Notes: generated by a model from the sequence alone, not told the origin. A DNA stretch of 15,150 bases from Dwaynesavagella gallinarum (GCA_019120235.1 DWVN01000040.1:1-15150); one strand, 5' to 3'; positions 1-7,633 are shown, counted from the stretch's first letter. A program made the numbers and translations.

Positions 1-15
1 TAAAATATCTACCTT

Positions 16-753
16 TTAATTTATTGTTAAAGTTGAGTTTATAAAATTATTAAGAGATTCATTGTTATGATTATTATTGAAAAAATTATTAGTGTAATCA
101 CTATGAGATATATTTCCATTTTCAAGAAAAATTATATATTCACAAGATTGTTTTACGAAAGCTAGTTCATGAGTAACGATTATATATTCTTTATTTTCAT
201 CTTTTAAGCTTAAAATAGTGTTAAGTACTTCTTTTGTAAATGATGGATCTAAGGCAGAAGTAGGCTCATCTAAAAATATGATTTTAGGATTTAAACAAAG
301 AGTTCTTATTATTGATATTCGTTGTAATTGACCTCCAGAAAGAGCTTTAGGGTATTTATTTTTGTGTTCAAGGAGATTAAACTTTTTTAAATAGTAAGTT
401 GCTCTTTCTATGCAAACTTCAATAGGAATTTTATGGACTTTATTTAATGGAAGTATAATATTTTTTAAAGCAGTTAAATGAGGAAATAAATTATAGTTTT
501 GAAATACAATTCCTATACTTTTTCTATATTCTGTTATAGATTTATCATTAAAATTTAAAATTTTAGAATTTATATAAATTTCACCTGAGTCATGAGGAAT
601 AAGTCCAGTTAATATTCTAAGCAAGGTAGATTTTCCACTTCCAGAAGGACCAATTATACCTAAAGAATTTATATTTTTAATTGATAAATTTAAGTTTTTT
701 ATAACTTCAAAATTTTTAAAATTTTTATTTAAATTTTTAATCTCTATATCCAA
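16..753 (-). CDS. ABC transporter ATP-binding protein, polar amino acid type (GlnQ/HisP-like)
   Basis: Cytoplasmic ATPase subunit of an importer; ATP hydrolysis drives uptake through the permease encoded just upstream. The 245 residues show a full ABC set: Walker A GPSGSGKS (35-42), Q-loop Gln85, signature LSGGQLQR (138-145), Walker B ending in LDEP (161-164), D-loop SALD (166-169) and switch His195. Length and sequence fit the amino-acid group (GlnQ, HisP, ArtP), but the substrate cannot be read from the ATPase. The start is TTG at 751-753, preceded by an AAAAGAGG ribosome binding site that lies inside the last codons of the permease gene. The two genes overlap by 17 bp, suggesting translational coupling. 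The gene ends 15 bp from the window edge, so a terminator or a following binding-protein gene cannot be assessed. Confidence 0.93.
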   Translation of the reverse strand: MDIEIKNLNKNFKNFEVIKNLNLSIKNINSLGIIGPSGSGKSTLLRILTGLIPHDSGEIYINSKILNFNDKSITEYRKSIGIVFQNYNLFPHLTALKNIILPLNKVHKIPIEVCIERATYYLKKFNLLEHKNKYPKALSGGQLQRISIIRTLCLNPKIIFLDEPTSALDPSFTKEVLNTILSLKDENKEYIIVTHELAFVKQSCEYIIFLENGNISHSDYTNNFFNNNHNNESLNNFINSTLTIN

Positions 754-1525
754 AAGAAAACCTCTTTTCTAAATATCGTGATAAATAATATATAGGAATT
801 GTTAAAATTAAATATATAAGTGCGAGAATTAAATAATTTTCAATTACTCTAAAATTTAAGCTATTAATTTCTTCTACAGTTTTGGTTATTTCACTTACAG
901 ATATAACAGATAATAGAGAACTATCTTTTATAAGAGATATAAATTGTCCTGAAAGAGGGGGAATAACTATTCTTATAAGTTGTGGAATTATTATGTAAAT
1001 TAGTGTTTGAAACTTGTTAAATCCCAGAGAAATAGAAGTTTCTATTTGTCTATTATCTATAGATTTTAAACCTGATCTTAAAATTTCTGATATATAGGCT
1101 CCTGAAAATATTGATAAAATAAATGGAGCTAAAATATATCTATTTTCTATATTAAAGGCAGTACCTAAAATATAAAAAAATAAAAATATTTGAACAAGTA
1201 AAGGAGTATTTCTAATAAACAAAACATAAATTTTTGAAAAATATACGAATGGTAAAAATTTAGAATTTCTAAGAACAGTCAAAAAAATTCCGATTAATAA
1301 ACTGATTATTAGGGAAAATATTGATATTATTATAGTCGTAAAGATACCTTGAATTATTTTAGGAGTATAATTAAAAAGATCTTTAAAATTAACTGAATAA
1401 TTAATTTTTACAAAAGAATACACTAAAATTAAAATTAAAATAAAAAGTACAAGTGATATATTTATAATTTTTTGGTGTGTATAAATTTCATCTTTAGTTT
1501 TTAAAAAAATATTTTTTAATTTCAT
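737..1525 (-). CDS. ABC transporter permease, polar amino acid type (HisM/GlnP family)
   Basis: Inner-membrane channel subunit that partners with the overlapping ATPase gene. The 262-residue protein has a basic N-terminus, a hydrophobic segment at about 22-40 and further membrane segments at about 60-83, 108-122, 130-145, 175-190 and 230-248. The TPLLVQIFLFFY stretch (107-118) is typical of the His/Glu/Gln/Arg permease family, and the EAA loop that contacts the ATPase is clear around residues 142-181 (EILRSGLKSID...SLGFNK). The ATG at 1523-1525 follows a GAGGAAA ribosome binding site. It begins 24 bp after the LD-carboxypeptidase gene, so co-transcription is likely. Only one permease is present, so it would act as a homodimer. 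The substrate is probably an amino acid but is not determined. Confidence 0.92.
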   Translation of the reverse strand: MKLKNIFLKTKDEIYTHQKIINISLVLFILILILVYSFVKINYSVNFKDLFNYTPKIIQGIFTTIIISIFSLIISLLIGIFLTVLRNSKFLPFVYFSKIYVLFIRNTPLLVQIFLFFYILGTAFNIENRYILAPFILSIFSGAYISEILRSGLKSIDNRQIETSISLGFNKFQTLIYIIIPQLIRIVIPPLSGQFISLIKDSSLLSVISVSEITKTVEEINSLNFRVIENYLILALIYLILTIPIYYLSRYLEKRFSFGYRD

Positions 1526-1549
1526 AAAGTTTCCTCAAAATTTTTAAAT

Positions 1550-2470
1550 TTATATAACAGTTTTCTCAAGTATTTCTATTGTAGAATTACTTATATTTAT
1601 TTTTGCCTTTGCACCAATTGGTATAGTTAATCTAGGTTCCCCATGACCTGCGCACAAATTATATATACATGGTTTTTTAAATAAATTTAATTTTTCTAAT
1701 AATACATTCTGAACTTCAACATTATTATCATCAGAACAATTTGTAAATTGTCCAAGTATTAACCCCGAACACTCACTTATTTTACCACTTAAATATAAGT
1801 GCATAAGCATCCTATCTATTTTATATGGTGATTCATTGATTTCTTCTATAAATAAAATATTATTTTTAAATGGAATTTCATATTTTGTTGATATAGTAGA
1901 ACAAATTAATGATAAATTTCCTCCTACAATATTTCCTGTAGCTATGTTCTTATTTGTAGTGAATGATTTTAAGTTTATATTTTTTGGATTTTCAATGTAA
2001 TGGTTGTTCTTAGGAATAGTTATAGAATTTATTAAGCTATTTTTTGAATAAATATTATCTAAATCAGATGTTAACATTGGAGAATGAAAAGTTATTACAT
2101 TAAATTTTTTGAAAATGTAGTTTAAAATAGGAGTTATATCACTAAATCCCATAAATATTTTTGGATTTTTTTTAAAAAAAGACCAATGTATCAAATCCAT
2201 AATTCTTAGTGTTCCATATCCACCACGAATACACATTATCGCTTTTGTATTATCATCTTTAAGTGCAGAGTTAAAGTCATTAGCTCTATTTTCATCTGAT
2301 CCCGCAAGATATCCCAAGTTTTCATATAAATTATCATAAATTTTGTAATTAAATTTTAAAGATTTAAGTTTATCTAGTGAATAATCAATAGTTTCTTTTG
2401 AAGAAGGAGACGATGGAGAAATTATTGATATTGTATCTCCGAAATTTAATTTTTTACAAGCTATACTCAT
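1550..2470 (-). CDS. LD-carboxypeptidase, peptidase family S66 (LdcA/MccF-like)
   Basis: Serine peptidase of family S66. Family members cleave the L-Lys/D-Ala (LD) bond of muropeptide tetrapeptides during wall recycling (LdcA), or cleave microcin C-type aminoacyl adenylates (MccF). The 306-residue length is normal. The triad can be placed: nucleophile Ser110 in MGFSD, Glu209 in LFIEEINE, and His276 in AGHGEPR. The family motif IRGGYG is at 81-86. No signal peptide is visible, so it should be cytoplasmic, as expected for recycling. The ATG at 2468-2470 has an AGAGG site upstream. It lies between corA and the ABC permease with short gaps, so the ABC importer might supply its substrate (inference). 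LdcA and MccF functions cannot be separated from sequence alone. Confidence 0.9.
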   Translation of the reverse strand: MSIACKKLNFGDTISIISPSSPSSKETIDYSLDKLKSLKFNYKIYDNLYENLGYLAGSDENRANDFNSALKDDNTKAIMCIRGGYGTLRIMDLIHWSFFKKNPKIFMGFSDITPILNYIFKKFNVITFHSPMLTSDLDNIYSKNSLINSITIPKNNHYIENPKNINLKSFTTNKNIATGNIVGGNLSLICSTISTKYEIPFKNNILFIEEINESPYKIDRMLMHLYLSGKISECSGLILGQFTNCSDDNNVEVQNVLLEKLNLFKKPCIYNLCAGHGEPRLTIPIGAKAKINISNSTIEILEKTVI

Positions 2471-2524
2471 TTTAAAAACCTCTAAATAAAAATCAAATTT
2501 TTAATAGATATATTTATTTAAAGG

Positions 2525-3460
2525 TTAGAACATGTCTTTTTTATAAAGGATAATAGCAATTAATAAAGAAATTAGAATAGAAATTACCAAAATTATTAAA
2601 AAACCAAATGGATTATCTGAAAAAGGTAAAATAACATTTGTTCCCCAAAGTCCAAAAATAATTGATGGAACAGAAAGCACTATGGTCATAGATGCAAGAA
2701 ATTTCATAACCATATTTAAATTATTTGATATAAGTGCTGCAAAAAATTCAAGTAGACTTGATAACACACTTGCGTATATATGAGCCATTTCTATTGCTTG
2801 TTTATTGTCTATAATAACATCTTCAAGTAAATGTTTGTCTTCTTCATATTTTTGTATAAAATCATATTTTAGTAATTTTTCTAAGGTCATCTCGTTTGAT
2901 TTTAATGAAGTGGAAAAATAAACAAGAGATTTTTCCAGTGATAAAAGTTGAATTAATTCTTTGTTTTTCATTGACTTATGTATTTTGCTATGAATTATTT
3001 GACTTTTTTTATCTATTTGACGTAGATACACTAAAAAATATGTTGTTAATTTATTTAGTATTTGAAGAGTAAATCTTGAACGTTTATATGTATAAAATGT
3101 TTTAATTTTTCCATCAATAAAGTCTGTTATAACTTTATTTTTTTTAAGAGATATAGTTATAATGTAATTATCGTTTGAAATTATTCCTAAAGGATATGTT
3201 CCATAAGTGAGAGAGTTTTCTTCTACACTTGTAAAAGGAACGTCAACGATTATTAGGATATTTGTATCCTCTATGTCTATTCTTGAAGTCTCTTCTTCAT
3301 CTAGTGCAGCATTTAATAAAGAAAGAGATACCTGAGTTTTTTTTGATATAAATAAAAGCTCTTGTTCTGATGGTTCAACTATATTTATCCAACAACCAGA
3401 TTCTATATTGTCAATTTTTTCTAGTGTATCATTATTTAATGTTTTATATATGCAAATCAT
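2525..3460 (-). CDS. CorA-family divalent metal ion channel with altered GMN motif
   Basis: Membrane protein of the CorA (2-TM-GxN) family, normally a pentameric Mg2+ (or Co2+/Ni2+) channel. The 311 residues show the usual plan: an acidic alpha/beta N-terminal domain, a long helical region (about 130-250) forming the funnel, and two C-terminal membrane helices (about 251-271 and 284-306) followed by a basic tail. The signature after the first helix is normally YGMN; here it reads WGTN (272-275), so Met is replaced by Thr while Gly and Asn are kept. Such GxN variants occur in the superfamily (ZntB, for instance, differs from GMN), so ion selectivity is uncertain. The ATG at 3458-3460 has an AGGAG site. 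It is the first gene of the minus-strand set, with ldcA starting 54 bp downstream. Confidence 0.88.
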   Translation of the reverse strand: MICIYKTLNNDTLEKIDNIESGCWINIVEPSEQELLFISKKTQVSLSLLNAALDEEETSRIDIEDTNILIIVDVPFTSVEENSLTYGTYPLGIISNDNYIITISLKKNKVITDFIDGKIKTFYTYKRSRFTLQILNKLTTYFLVYLRQIDKKSQIIHSKIHKSMKNKELIQLLSLEKSLVYFSTSLKSNEMTLEKLLKYDFIQKYEEDKHLLEDVIIDNKQAIEMAHIYASVLSSLLEFFAALISNNLNMVMKFLASMTIVLSVPSIIFGLWGTNVILPFSDNPFGFLIILVISILISLLIAIILYKKDMF

Positions 3461-3497
3461 ATAAAATCTCCTAAAATTAAAATTTTAAGATAATAAG

Positions 3498-3526
3498 AGT
3501 ATATCAAATAAAGATAATTTTTAAAA
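3498..3526 (-). promoter_or_regulatory. Candidate promoter for the corA-ldcA-ABC set
   Basis: Read on the minus strand, TATACT at 3498-3503 is preceded by TGA, giving an extended -10. Seventeen bases upstream lies a weak -35, TTTTAA (3521-3526). It sits in the 77-bp divergent gap about 40 bp before the corA start. The plus-strand gene must also have its promoter here; GATAAT at 3513-3518 is a possible -10, but no convincing -35 accompanies it. Confidence 0.4.
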
Positions 3527-3537
3527 CAGGTGATTAA

Positions 3538-4983
3538 GTGGGAAAAATATTTGAAGAAGCAAACAAACTTTTAAAAGGAAAATATAAATTTTTTACAACT
3601 CCAGGCCATAAACAGGGAAAGGGATATTTGAAATTTAAAAATATTTTAAGGTATGATTTAACAGAAGTTTTTGGACTTGATAACTTACATAAACCAACAG
3701 AGTGCATAAAAGATTCTTTAAATGAGTTAAGTGAATTTTATGGAAGTAAAAAATCTTATTATTTATTAAATGGCTCAACAAGTGGAATACAAATTATGAT
3801 TTTTAGCGTTTTTAATGAATTTGATGAAGTTTTAATTGAACGTGGATGTCATGTAAGTATAATGAATTCTATTTTTTTGAGAAAATTAAAGGTTAATTAT
3901 ATAAATAGAGAAATATATAACGTGGATCTTTTATTACCAGATGAATTTTCAAAAATTGATTATAGAGATGAAAATATAATTTTAAATAATATAAAAGATT
4001 GCATACATAAGAATCCTAAAATTAAAGGTGTGATTTTAACTAATCCTAATTATTATGGATTTTACATAAATCAAAAGGAAATATATGAGTATTTAAGAAA
4101 AAAGAATATATCTTTATTAATAGATAGTGCACATGGAGCTCATATTAAAGCCTTTAATAAAACTATAGAATGTCCTAATAAATTCTGTGATATTAGTGTT
4201 ATGAGTGCTCATAAAACATTAGCTGCATTTACGCAAGGAGCATATTTACATGTGAATAATGAAAAATTTATAAATAAAGTTGATGAATATTTTTCTGTTT
4301 TTACAACTACAAGTCCATCATATTTAACTATGATTTCACTTGAAAAGAGTTTAGAAGATTGTAAAAAGTATTTTAAAAGAAAAGATGTTTTGCGTAAAAG
4401 GTGTAACGATTTTAAAAAACATATTAACATAGATGCACATATGTATGCGATAGAAAATTCTCATATTTATTGTAAAAGTAATGGGAATTTTTATTATGAT
4501 GACACAAGAATTTGTTTGAAATTTAAATTTAAAAATTTAAATTCTAAAGATTTATATGATTATTTATTTATGAAAAAAATTATTTGTGAAATGATATTTT
4601 TTAATGGAATTGTTCTGATTCCAACTATTTACACAAAAGTTAAAGATTTAAAATATTTAGAGAGTAAATTAAAAAAATTTGATTATAATTTTAAAGAAAA
4701 TTATATTTTTGAACTTGTTTTAAAAGTTTGTGAAGCTAAGTATGAAAAAAAGATAGAACCTTATGAAGTTAAAGATAGAAAGTATAGATTTATAAAATTT
4801 AAAGAAAGTGTTGGTAAAATTTCATTTAATGATATATTTTTATATCCACCTGGGGTTCCTATTATTTTTAGAGGTGAAAAAATTTTAATAGAACATATAG
4901 TTCTTATTAATGAATACAAGAAACTTTGTTATGATGTTAATGGATTATTTAAAGATGAATATGTAAAAATTGTGGAGGAATAG
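3538..4983 (+). CDS. PLP-dependent Orn/Lys/Arg decarboxylase family protein (YaaO/SpeA-like)
   Basis: Fold-type I, group III PLP enzyme that would decarboxylate a basic amino acid (lysine, arginine or ornithine) to a di- or polyamine in the cytoplasm. The 481-residue length matches the short YaaO-type members. Visible family motifs are TPGHKQG (21-27), the PLP-phosphate loop NGSTSG (78-83), DSAHGAH (196-202) with the PLP-nitrogen-binding Asp196, and SAHKTLAAFTQGA (223-235), whose Lys226 should form the Schiff base. YPPGVP (436-441) marks the C-terminal domain. The GTG start follows AGGTGA with a six-base gap. In Bacillus the same family member also precedes tmk. Substrate specificity cannot be read from sequence. 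The gene ends in TAG, three bases before the tmk start. Confidence 0.88.
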   Translation: MGKIFEEANKLLKGKYKFFTTPGHKQGKGYLKFKNILRYDLTEVFGLDNLHKPTECIKDSLNELSEFYGSKKSYYLLNGSTSGIQIMIFSVFNEFDEVLIERGCHVSIMNSIFLRKLKVNYINREIYNVDLLLPDEFSKIDYRDENIILNNIKDCIHKNPKIKGVILTNPNYYGFYINQKEIYEYLRKKNISLLIDSAHGAHIKAFNKTIECPNKFCDISVMSAHKTLAAFTQGAYLHVNNEKFINKVDEYFSVFTTTSPSYLTMISLEKSLEDCKKYFKRKDVLRKRCNDFKKHINIDAHMYAIENSHIYCKSNGNFYYDDTRICLKFKFKNLNSKDLYDYLFMKKIICEMIFFNGIVLIPTIYTKVKDLKYLESKLKKFDYNFKENYIFELVLKVCEAKYEKKIEPYEVKDRKYRFIKFKESVGKISFNDIFLYPPGVPIIFRGEKILIEHIVLINEYKKLCYDVNGLFKDEYVKIVEE

Positions 4984-4986
4984 TTT

Positions 4987-5655
4987 GTGAGTTTTAATGA
5001 AAAAGGAATGATATTAGCTTTTGAGGGATTAGATGGAAGTGGAAAGGAAACTCAAACGAAACTTTTGGAAAAAAGATTAAAAGATATTGGGATTAAAGTT
5101 TTGAGAATAGAATTTCCAAATTATGAAAATGAGTATTCTTTATTTGTAAAGGAATATTTAAAGGGTAAATTTGAAAAAAATATGAATCCGTATGTGGTTT
5201 CAGTGTTTTTTTCATTAGATAGATTAGGTTTATATGAAACTATTATGAAGAAATATTTAAATGAAGGATATGTAATACTTTGTGATAGATATGTTTATTC
5301 CAATTTAATATATCAAGGTTCTAAAATTGAAGATTTACATGAAAGGGAAAAATTTTTTAATTGGGTTTTAGATTTTGAGTATAATATGTGCGGTTTATTA
5401 AAGGAAAAAATAACATTTTTTATGGATATTCCTATAAATATTAGTTTGGATATTGTAAAATCTAGAGGTGAAAAAGATGTGCATGAGGAAGACGAGGAAT
5501 TTTTGAGAAAATGTTATGAAAATTGTAAATATATAGCTGAAAAATATAATTTAGTACATATAAATTGTTTTTCAAATGGGAAATTATTGTCTGTTGAAGA
5601 AATAAATGATTGCATATATGAATATGTTTTGAAAATTTTAAATTTTGGAGTTTAA
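4987..5655 (+). CDS. tmk: Thymidylate kinase (dTMP kinase)
   Basis: Phosphorylates dTMP to dTDP for DNA precursor synthesis. The 222-residue protein has the family P-loop region EGLDGSGKETQ (13-23), the DRY motif (100-102) with flanking YSNLIYQG (104-111) that contacts the nucleotide base, and a lid segment near 160-180 (SRGEKD...). In the P-loop the usual Ser/Thr after GK is Glu21, with Thr22 next to it; compare the common GSGKST. I recall similar substitutions in clostridial members, so the enzyme is probably active. The GTG at 4987 has GGAGG eight bases upstream, inside the end of the preceding decarboxylase gene. A later in-frame ATG at 5008 has no properly spaced site. The location before holB is conserved in Firmicutes. 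Confidence 0.9.
   Translation: MSFNEKGMILAFEGLDGSGKETQTKLLEKRLKDIGIKVLRIEFPNYENEYSLFVKEYLKGKFEKNMNPYVVSVFFSLDRLGLYETIMKKYLNEGYVILCDRYVYSNLIYQGSKIEDLHEREKFFNWVLDFEYNMCGLLKEKITFFMDIPINISLDIVKSRGEKDVHEEDEEFLRKCYENCKYIAEKYNLVHINCFSNGKLLSVEEINDCIYEYVLKILNFGV
5647..5650 (+). promoter_or_regulatory. Ribosome binding site that sets the holB start
   Basis: GGAG within the last codons of tmk lies six bases before the ATG at 5657. An in-frame TTG at 5645-5647 overlaps this site and so is not a plausible start. Confidence 0.65.
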
Positions 5656-5656
5656 A

Positions 5657-6568
5657 ATGTGTTATGAAAATATAGAAAAATCTTTATTTAAATTACTTTT
5701 AAAAGATAGGTGTCCGCAGTCATTTATATTTTATGGAAAGAATTATAATGAAAGAAAAAGAATTTCAAAAGAGTTTGCTTTAAGAATTTTAAATACTGAA
5801 GTTAAAAATTTAAGAGATATGATAGAATTTAAAGTTGATAAGAAAATTATTTCAGTTGAAGATATTAGAGCATTAAATATGGAATTAATAAAGAAGCCAG
5901 AAATTTCTAAAAATAAAGTTATTTTAATTTATGAAGCAGATAAAATGACAGATAAAGCGCAGAATTCATTTCTAAAATCTTTAGAAGACTCTATTGAAAA
6001 TATATTTATAATATTAATAGTTAATGATATAAAAAAAATGATTGATACTTTAGTATCTAGGTGTTTGTTAGTAAAATTTGGAAGAATAAGTTTTTTAGAA
6101 TATGAAAAAATTTTTAAAGATAAAGAGATAAAAAAACAAGAGTTAAGGGATTTATATTTACAGACTAAGGGAGATATTGATGTAACAAATTTTATTTTAG
6201 AAGAAGGATATATATATAAAATTTATTTACATATTATAAATTTGTTTAAATATTTTAATAAAGGTTTTTTAGTTGATATTTTTGAGATTGGAAATGAAAT
6301 AAATAATTATAAAGATTATGTTGGAGTTTTTTTAGAAATATTTTTTGAGATATTAAGAGATATATTCATTTATAAGGAAATCAATAATGTAGAATTGATT
6401 TGCAATAAATATTTTAAGGATCATATAGTTAAAATTTCGAAAAATATTTCTATGTATAAGATTTACAATATTTTAAAATTTTTAGATGAGTTTAGAAGTA
6501 GAATTAATTTGAATTTAAATATAGAAGTGTGTTATAAGATTTTTATTTTAAAAGTTGTGGAGGGGTAA
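5657..6568 (+). CDS. holB: DNA polymerase III subunit delta prime (clamp-loader AAA+ subunit)
   Basis: Structural subunit of the clamp loader that places the sliding clamp on DNA. With the ATG at 5657 it has 303 residues. Recognition rests on the N-terminal AAA+ layout: PQSFIFYG (20-27), then the strongly typical block IYEADKMTDKAQNSFLKSLED (about 91-111), then the SRC motif (134-136) after an ILIVND strand. The Walker A loop is not functional (GKNYNERKR at 27-35 in place of GxxGxGKT), and the four-Cys zinc module usual between the P-loop and the Asp-Glu block is absent. Delta prime is normally a non-hydrolysing stator, so loss of the P-loop is tolerable. The C-terminal half is diverged and AT-biased. 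Position between tmk and ricT supports the call. It starts two bases after the tmk stop. Confidence 0.85.
   Translation: MCYENIEKSLFKLLLKDRCPQSFIFYGKNYNERKRISKEFALRILNTEVKNLRDMIEFKVDKKIISVEDIRALNMELIKKPEISKNKVILIYEADKMTDKAQNSFLKSLEDSIENIFIILIVNDIKKMIDTLVSRCLLVKFGRISFLEYEKIFKDKEIKKQELRDLYLQTKGDIDVTNFILEEGYIYKIYLHIINLFKYFNKGFLVDIFEIGNEINNYKDYVGVFLEIFFEILRDIFIYKEINNVELICNKYFKDHIVKISKNISMYKIYNILKFLDEFRSRINLNLNIEVCYKIFILKVVEG
6559..6563 (+). promoter_or_regulatory. Ribosome binding site that sets the ricT start
   Basis: GGAGG (followed by GG) lies six bases before TTG at 6570. This rules out an earlier in-frame TTG at 6555 and places the start one base after the holB stop codon. Confidence 0.65.
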
Positions 6569-6569
6569 A

Positions 6570-7502
6570 TTGAGAAGAGTAATTGGTGCGAGATTTAAAA
6601 GTGTTGGAAAAGTTTATTATTTTTTATGTGAAGAATTTGAGGTTAGTGTGGGTGAGTATTTAATTTTGGAAACTTCACGAGGGATTGAGTACGGTAAATG
6701 TGTTGTTGGTCCAAAATTTGTTGAGGAAAATAATTTGCCAAATTCTTTAAAAAAATGTATAAGGATTGCAACTCAAGAAGATAAAGAAATACATAATGAA
6801 AATAAAAGGAAAGAAAAAGAGGCTTTTAAAATAGCTCAAGAGAAGATAAGAGAGTTTGATTTGGGTATGAATTTAGTTGAAGTTGAGTATACCTTTCATA
6901 ATAATAAAATAATATATTATTTTATAGCTGAGGGTAGAGTTGATTTTAGAGAGCTAGTTAAAACTCTTGCATCTATTTTTAAAACTAGAATAGAACTTAG
7001 ACAAATTGGTGTTAGAGATGAGGCGAAATCTGTTGGCGGTATTGGAACTTGTGGAAGATCTCTTTGCTGTTCTACATTTTTAGGAGATTTTACGTCAGTT
7101 TCTATAAAAATGGCTAAAGAGCAAAATTTATCTTTAAATCCTAGTAAAATTTCTGGAATGTGTGGAAGACTTATGTGTTGTTTGAAGTATGAGCAAGATA
7201 CATATGAAGATATAAAACAGAGAATGCCTAATATCGGTAGTATAGTGGATACAAAGTTTGGTGAGGGAGAAGTTATAGGATCAAGTATATTAAAAGAGCG
7301 AGTTAGGGTTAAATTTAATGATGAACAGGAAGAGAATATAAGAGATATTAAATTAGATGAAATACAAGTTAAATATAACAATCTGAAAAATTTTGATGAG
7401 GATAAAAATAATCAAGATTTGTTTGAGGAAAATTATGATTGTGAGGAATTTTCTAAGTATTTTATAAATGATATTTTAGAAAAGAATAAAGATGATTATT
7501 AA
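6570..7502 (+). CDS. ricT: RicT/YaaT, PSP1-domain regulatory iron-sulfur protein
   Basis: Member of the PSP1/YaaT family. In Bacillus RicT forms the RicA-RicF-RicT complex, binds [4Fe-4S] clusters, affects sporulation and biofilm formation, and helps RNase Y mature transcripts. From TTG at 6570 the protein has 310 residues and begins MRRVIGARFKSVGKVYYF, as family members do. The central region holds the diagnostic cysteines CGRSLCC (161-167) and CGRLMCC (198-204), with the conserved segment RDEAKSVGGIGTCGR just before. The C-terminal tail (about 270-310) is acidic and low complexity. Whether ricA and ricF exist in this genome cannot be seen here. The gene follows holB immediately, as yaaT does in Bacillus, and probably shares its transcript. 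Confidence 0.93.
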   Translation: MRRVIGARFKSVGKVYYFLCEEFEVSVGEYLILETSRGIEYGKCVVGPKFVEENNLPNSLKKCIRIATQEDKEIHNENKRKEKEAFKIAQEKIREFDLGMNLVEVEYTFHNNKIIYYFIAEGRVDFRELVKTLASIFKTRIELRQIGVRDEAKSVGGIGTCGRSLCCSTFLGDFTSVSIKMAKEQNLSLNPSKISGMCGRLMCCLKYEQDTYEDIKQRMPNIGSIVDTKFGEGEVIGSSILKERVRVKFNDEQEENIRDIKLDEIQVKYNNLKNFDEDKNNQDLFEENYDCEEFSKYFINDILEKNKDDY

Positions 7503-7517
7503 ATGGATAATATAAAT

Positions 7518-7554
7518 TTAAAATATTTTCTTTTTATAATGAAAAATATTTTAA
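7518..7554. repeat. 12-bp all-AT inverted repeat between ricT and the ferredoxin gene
   Basis: TTAAAATATTTT (7518-7529) is repeated exactly in inverse orientation at 7543-7554, with a 13-base loop. The right arm ends directly before the -35 box of the ferredoxin promoter. It may be a weak terminator for the holB-ricT transcript, but no uridine tract follows. It could also be an AT-rich upstream promoter element, or chance in this base composition. Confidence 0.35.
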
Positions 7555-7583
7555 TTGAAATAAGATATATGGTATCATATAAT
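7555..7583 (+). promoter_or_regulatory. Near-consensus vegetative promoter of the ferredoxin gene
   Basis: TTGAAA (7555-7560), a 17-base spacer and a perfect TATAAT (7578-7583). It predicts a transcript start near 7590 and a leader of about 44 bases before the ATG at 7634. It is the best sigma-A type promoter in the window and suggests strong independent expression. Confidence 0.8.
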
Positions 7584-7605
7584 TAAAGAAGTTTCATTAC
7601 ATAAT

Positions 7606-7621
7606 CGTATGGACGTATGGA
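7606..7621 (+). repeat. Tandem 8-bp repeat in the ferredoxin leader
   Basis: CGTATGGA occurs twice in a row without mismatch. The end of the second copy supplies part of the GGAGG ribosome binding site (7619-7623) of the ferredoxin gene. Confidence 0.6.
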
Positions 7622-7633
7622 GGTATTAATATA

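Noticed and set aside
2471..2524. Possible hairpin between corA and ldcA
   Set aside because: The arms are short, purely A/T and imperfect, with no T tract in the minus-strand direction, so they are indistinguishable from background composition.
4209..4430. Open reading frame of 73 codons on the minus strand within the decarboxylase gene
   Set aside because: It overlies the PLP-lysine region of a well-supported gene, has no ribosome binding site or recognisable domain, and is explained by codon shadowing.
5008..5655. Alternative ATG start for thymidylate kinase
   Set aside because: The GTG at 4987 has GGAGG at proper spacing, whereas this ATG has only AAGG two bases upstream. The homology does not decide it, but the ribosome binding site does.
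6917..7381. Open reading frame of 154 codons on the minus strand opposite ricT
   Set aside because: It mirrors the conserved cysteine region of ricT, whose family motifs are unmistakable. The antisense product is Ser/Leu-rich without a domain I recognise.
7503..7586. 27-codon reading frame starting with ATG right after the ricT stop
   Set aside because: It has no ribosome binding site, its peptide is low-complexity hydrophobic, and it overlaps the -35 and -10 boxes of the ferredoxin promoter.
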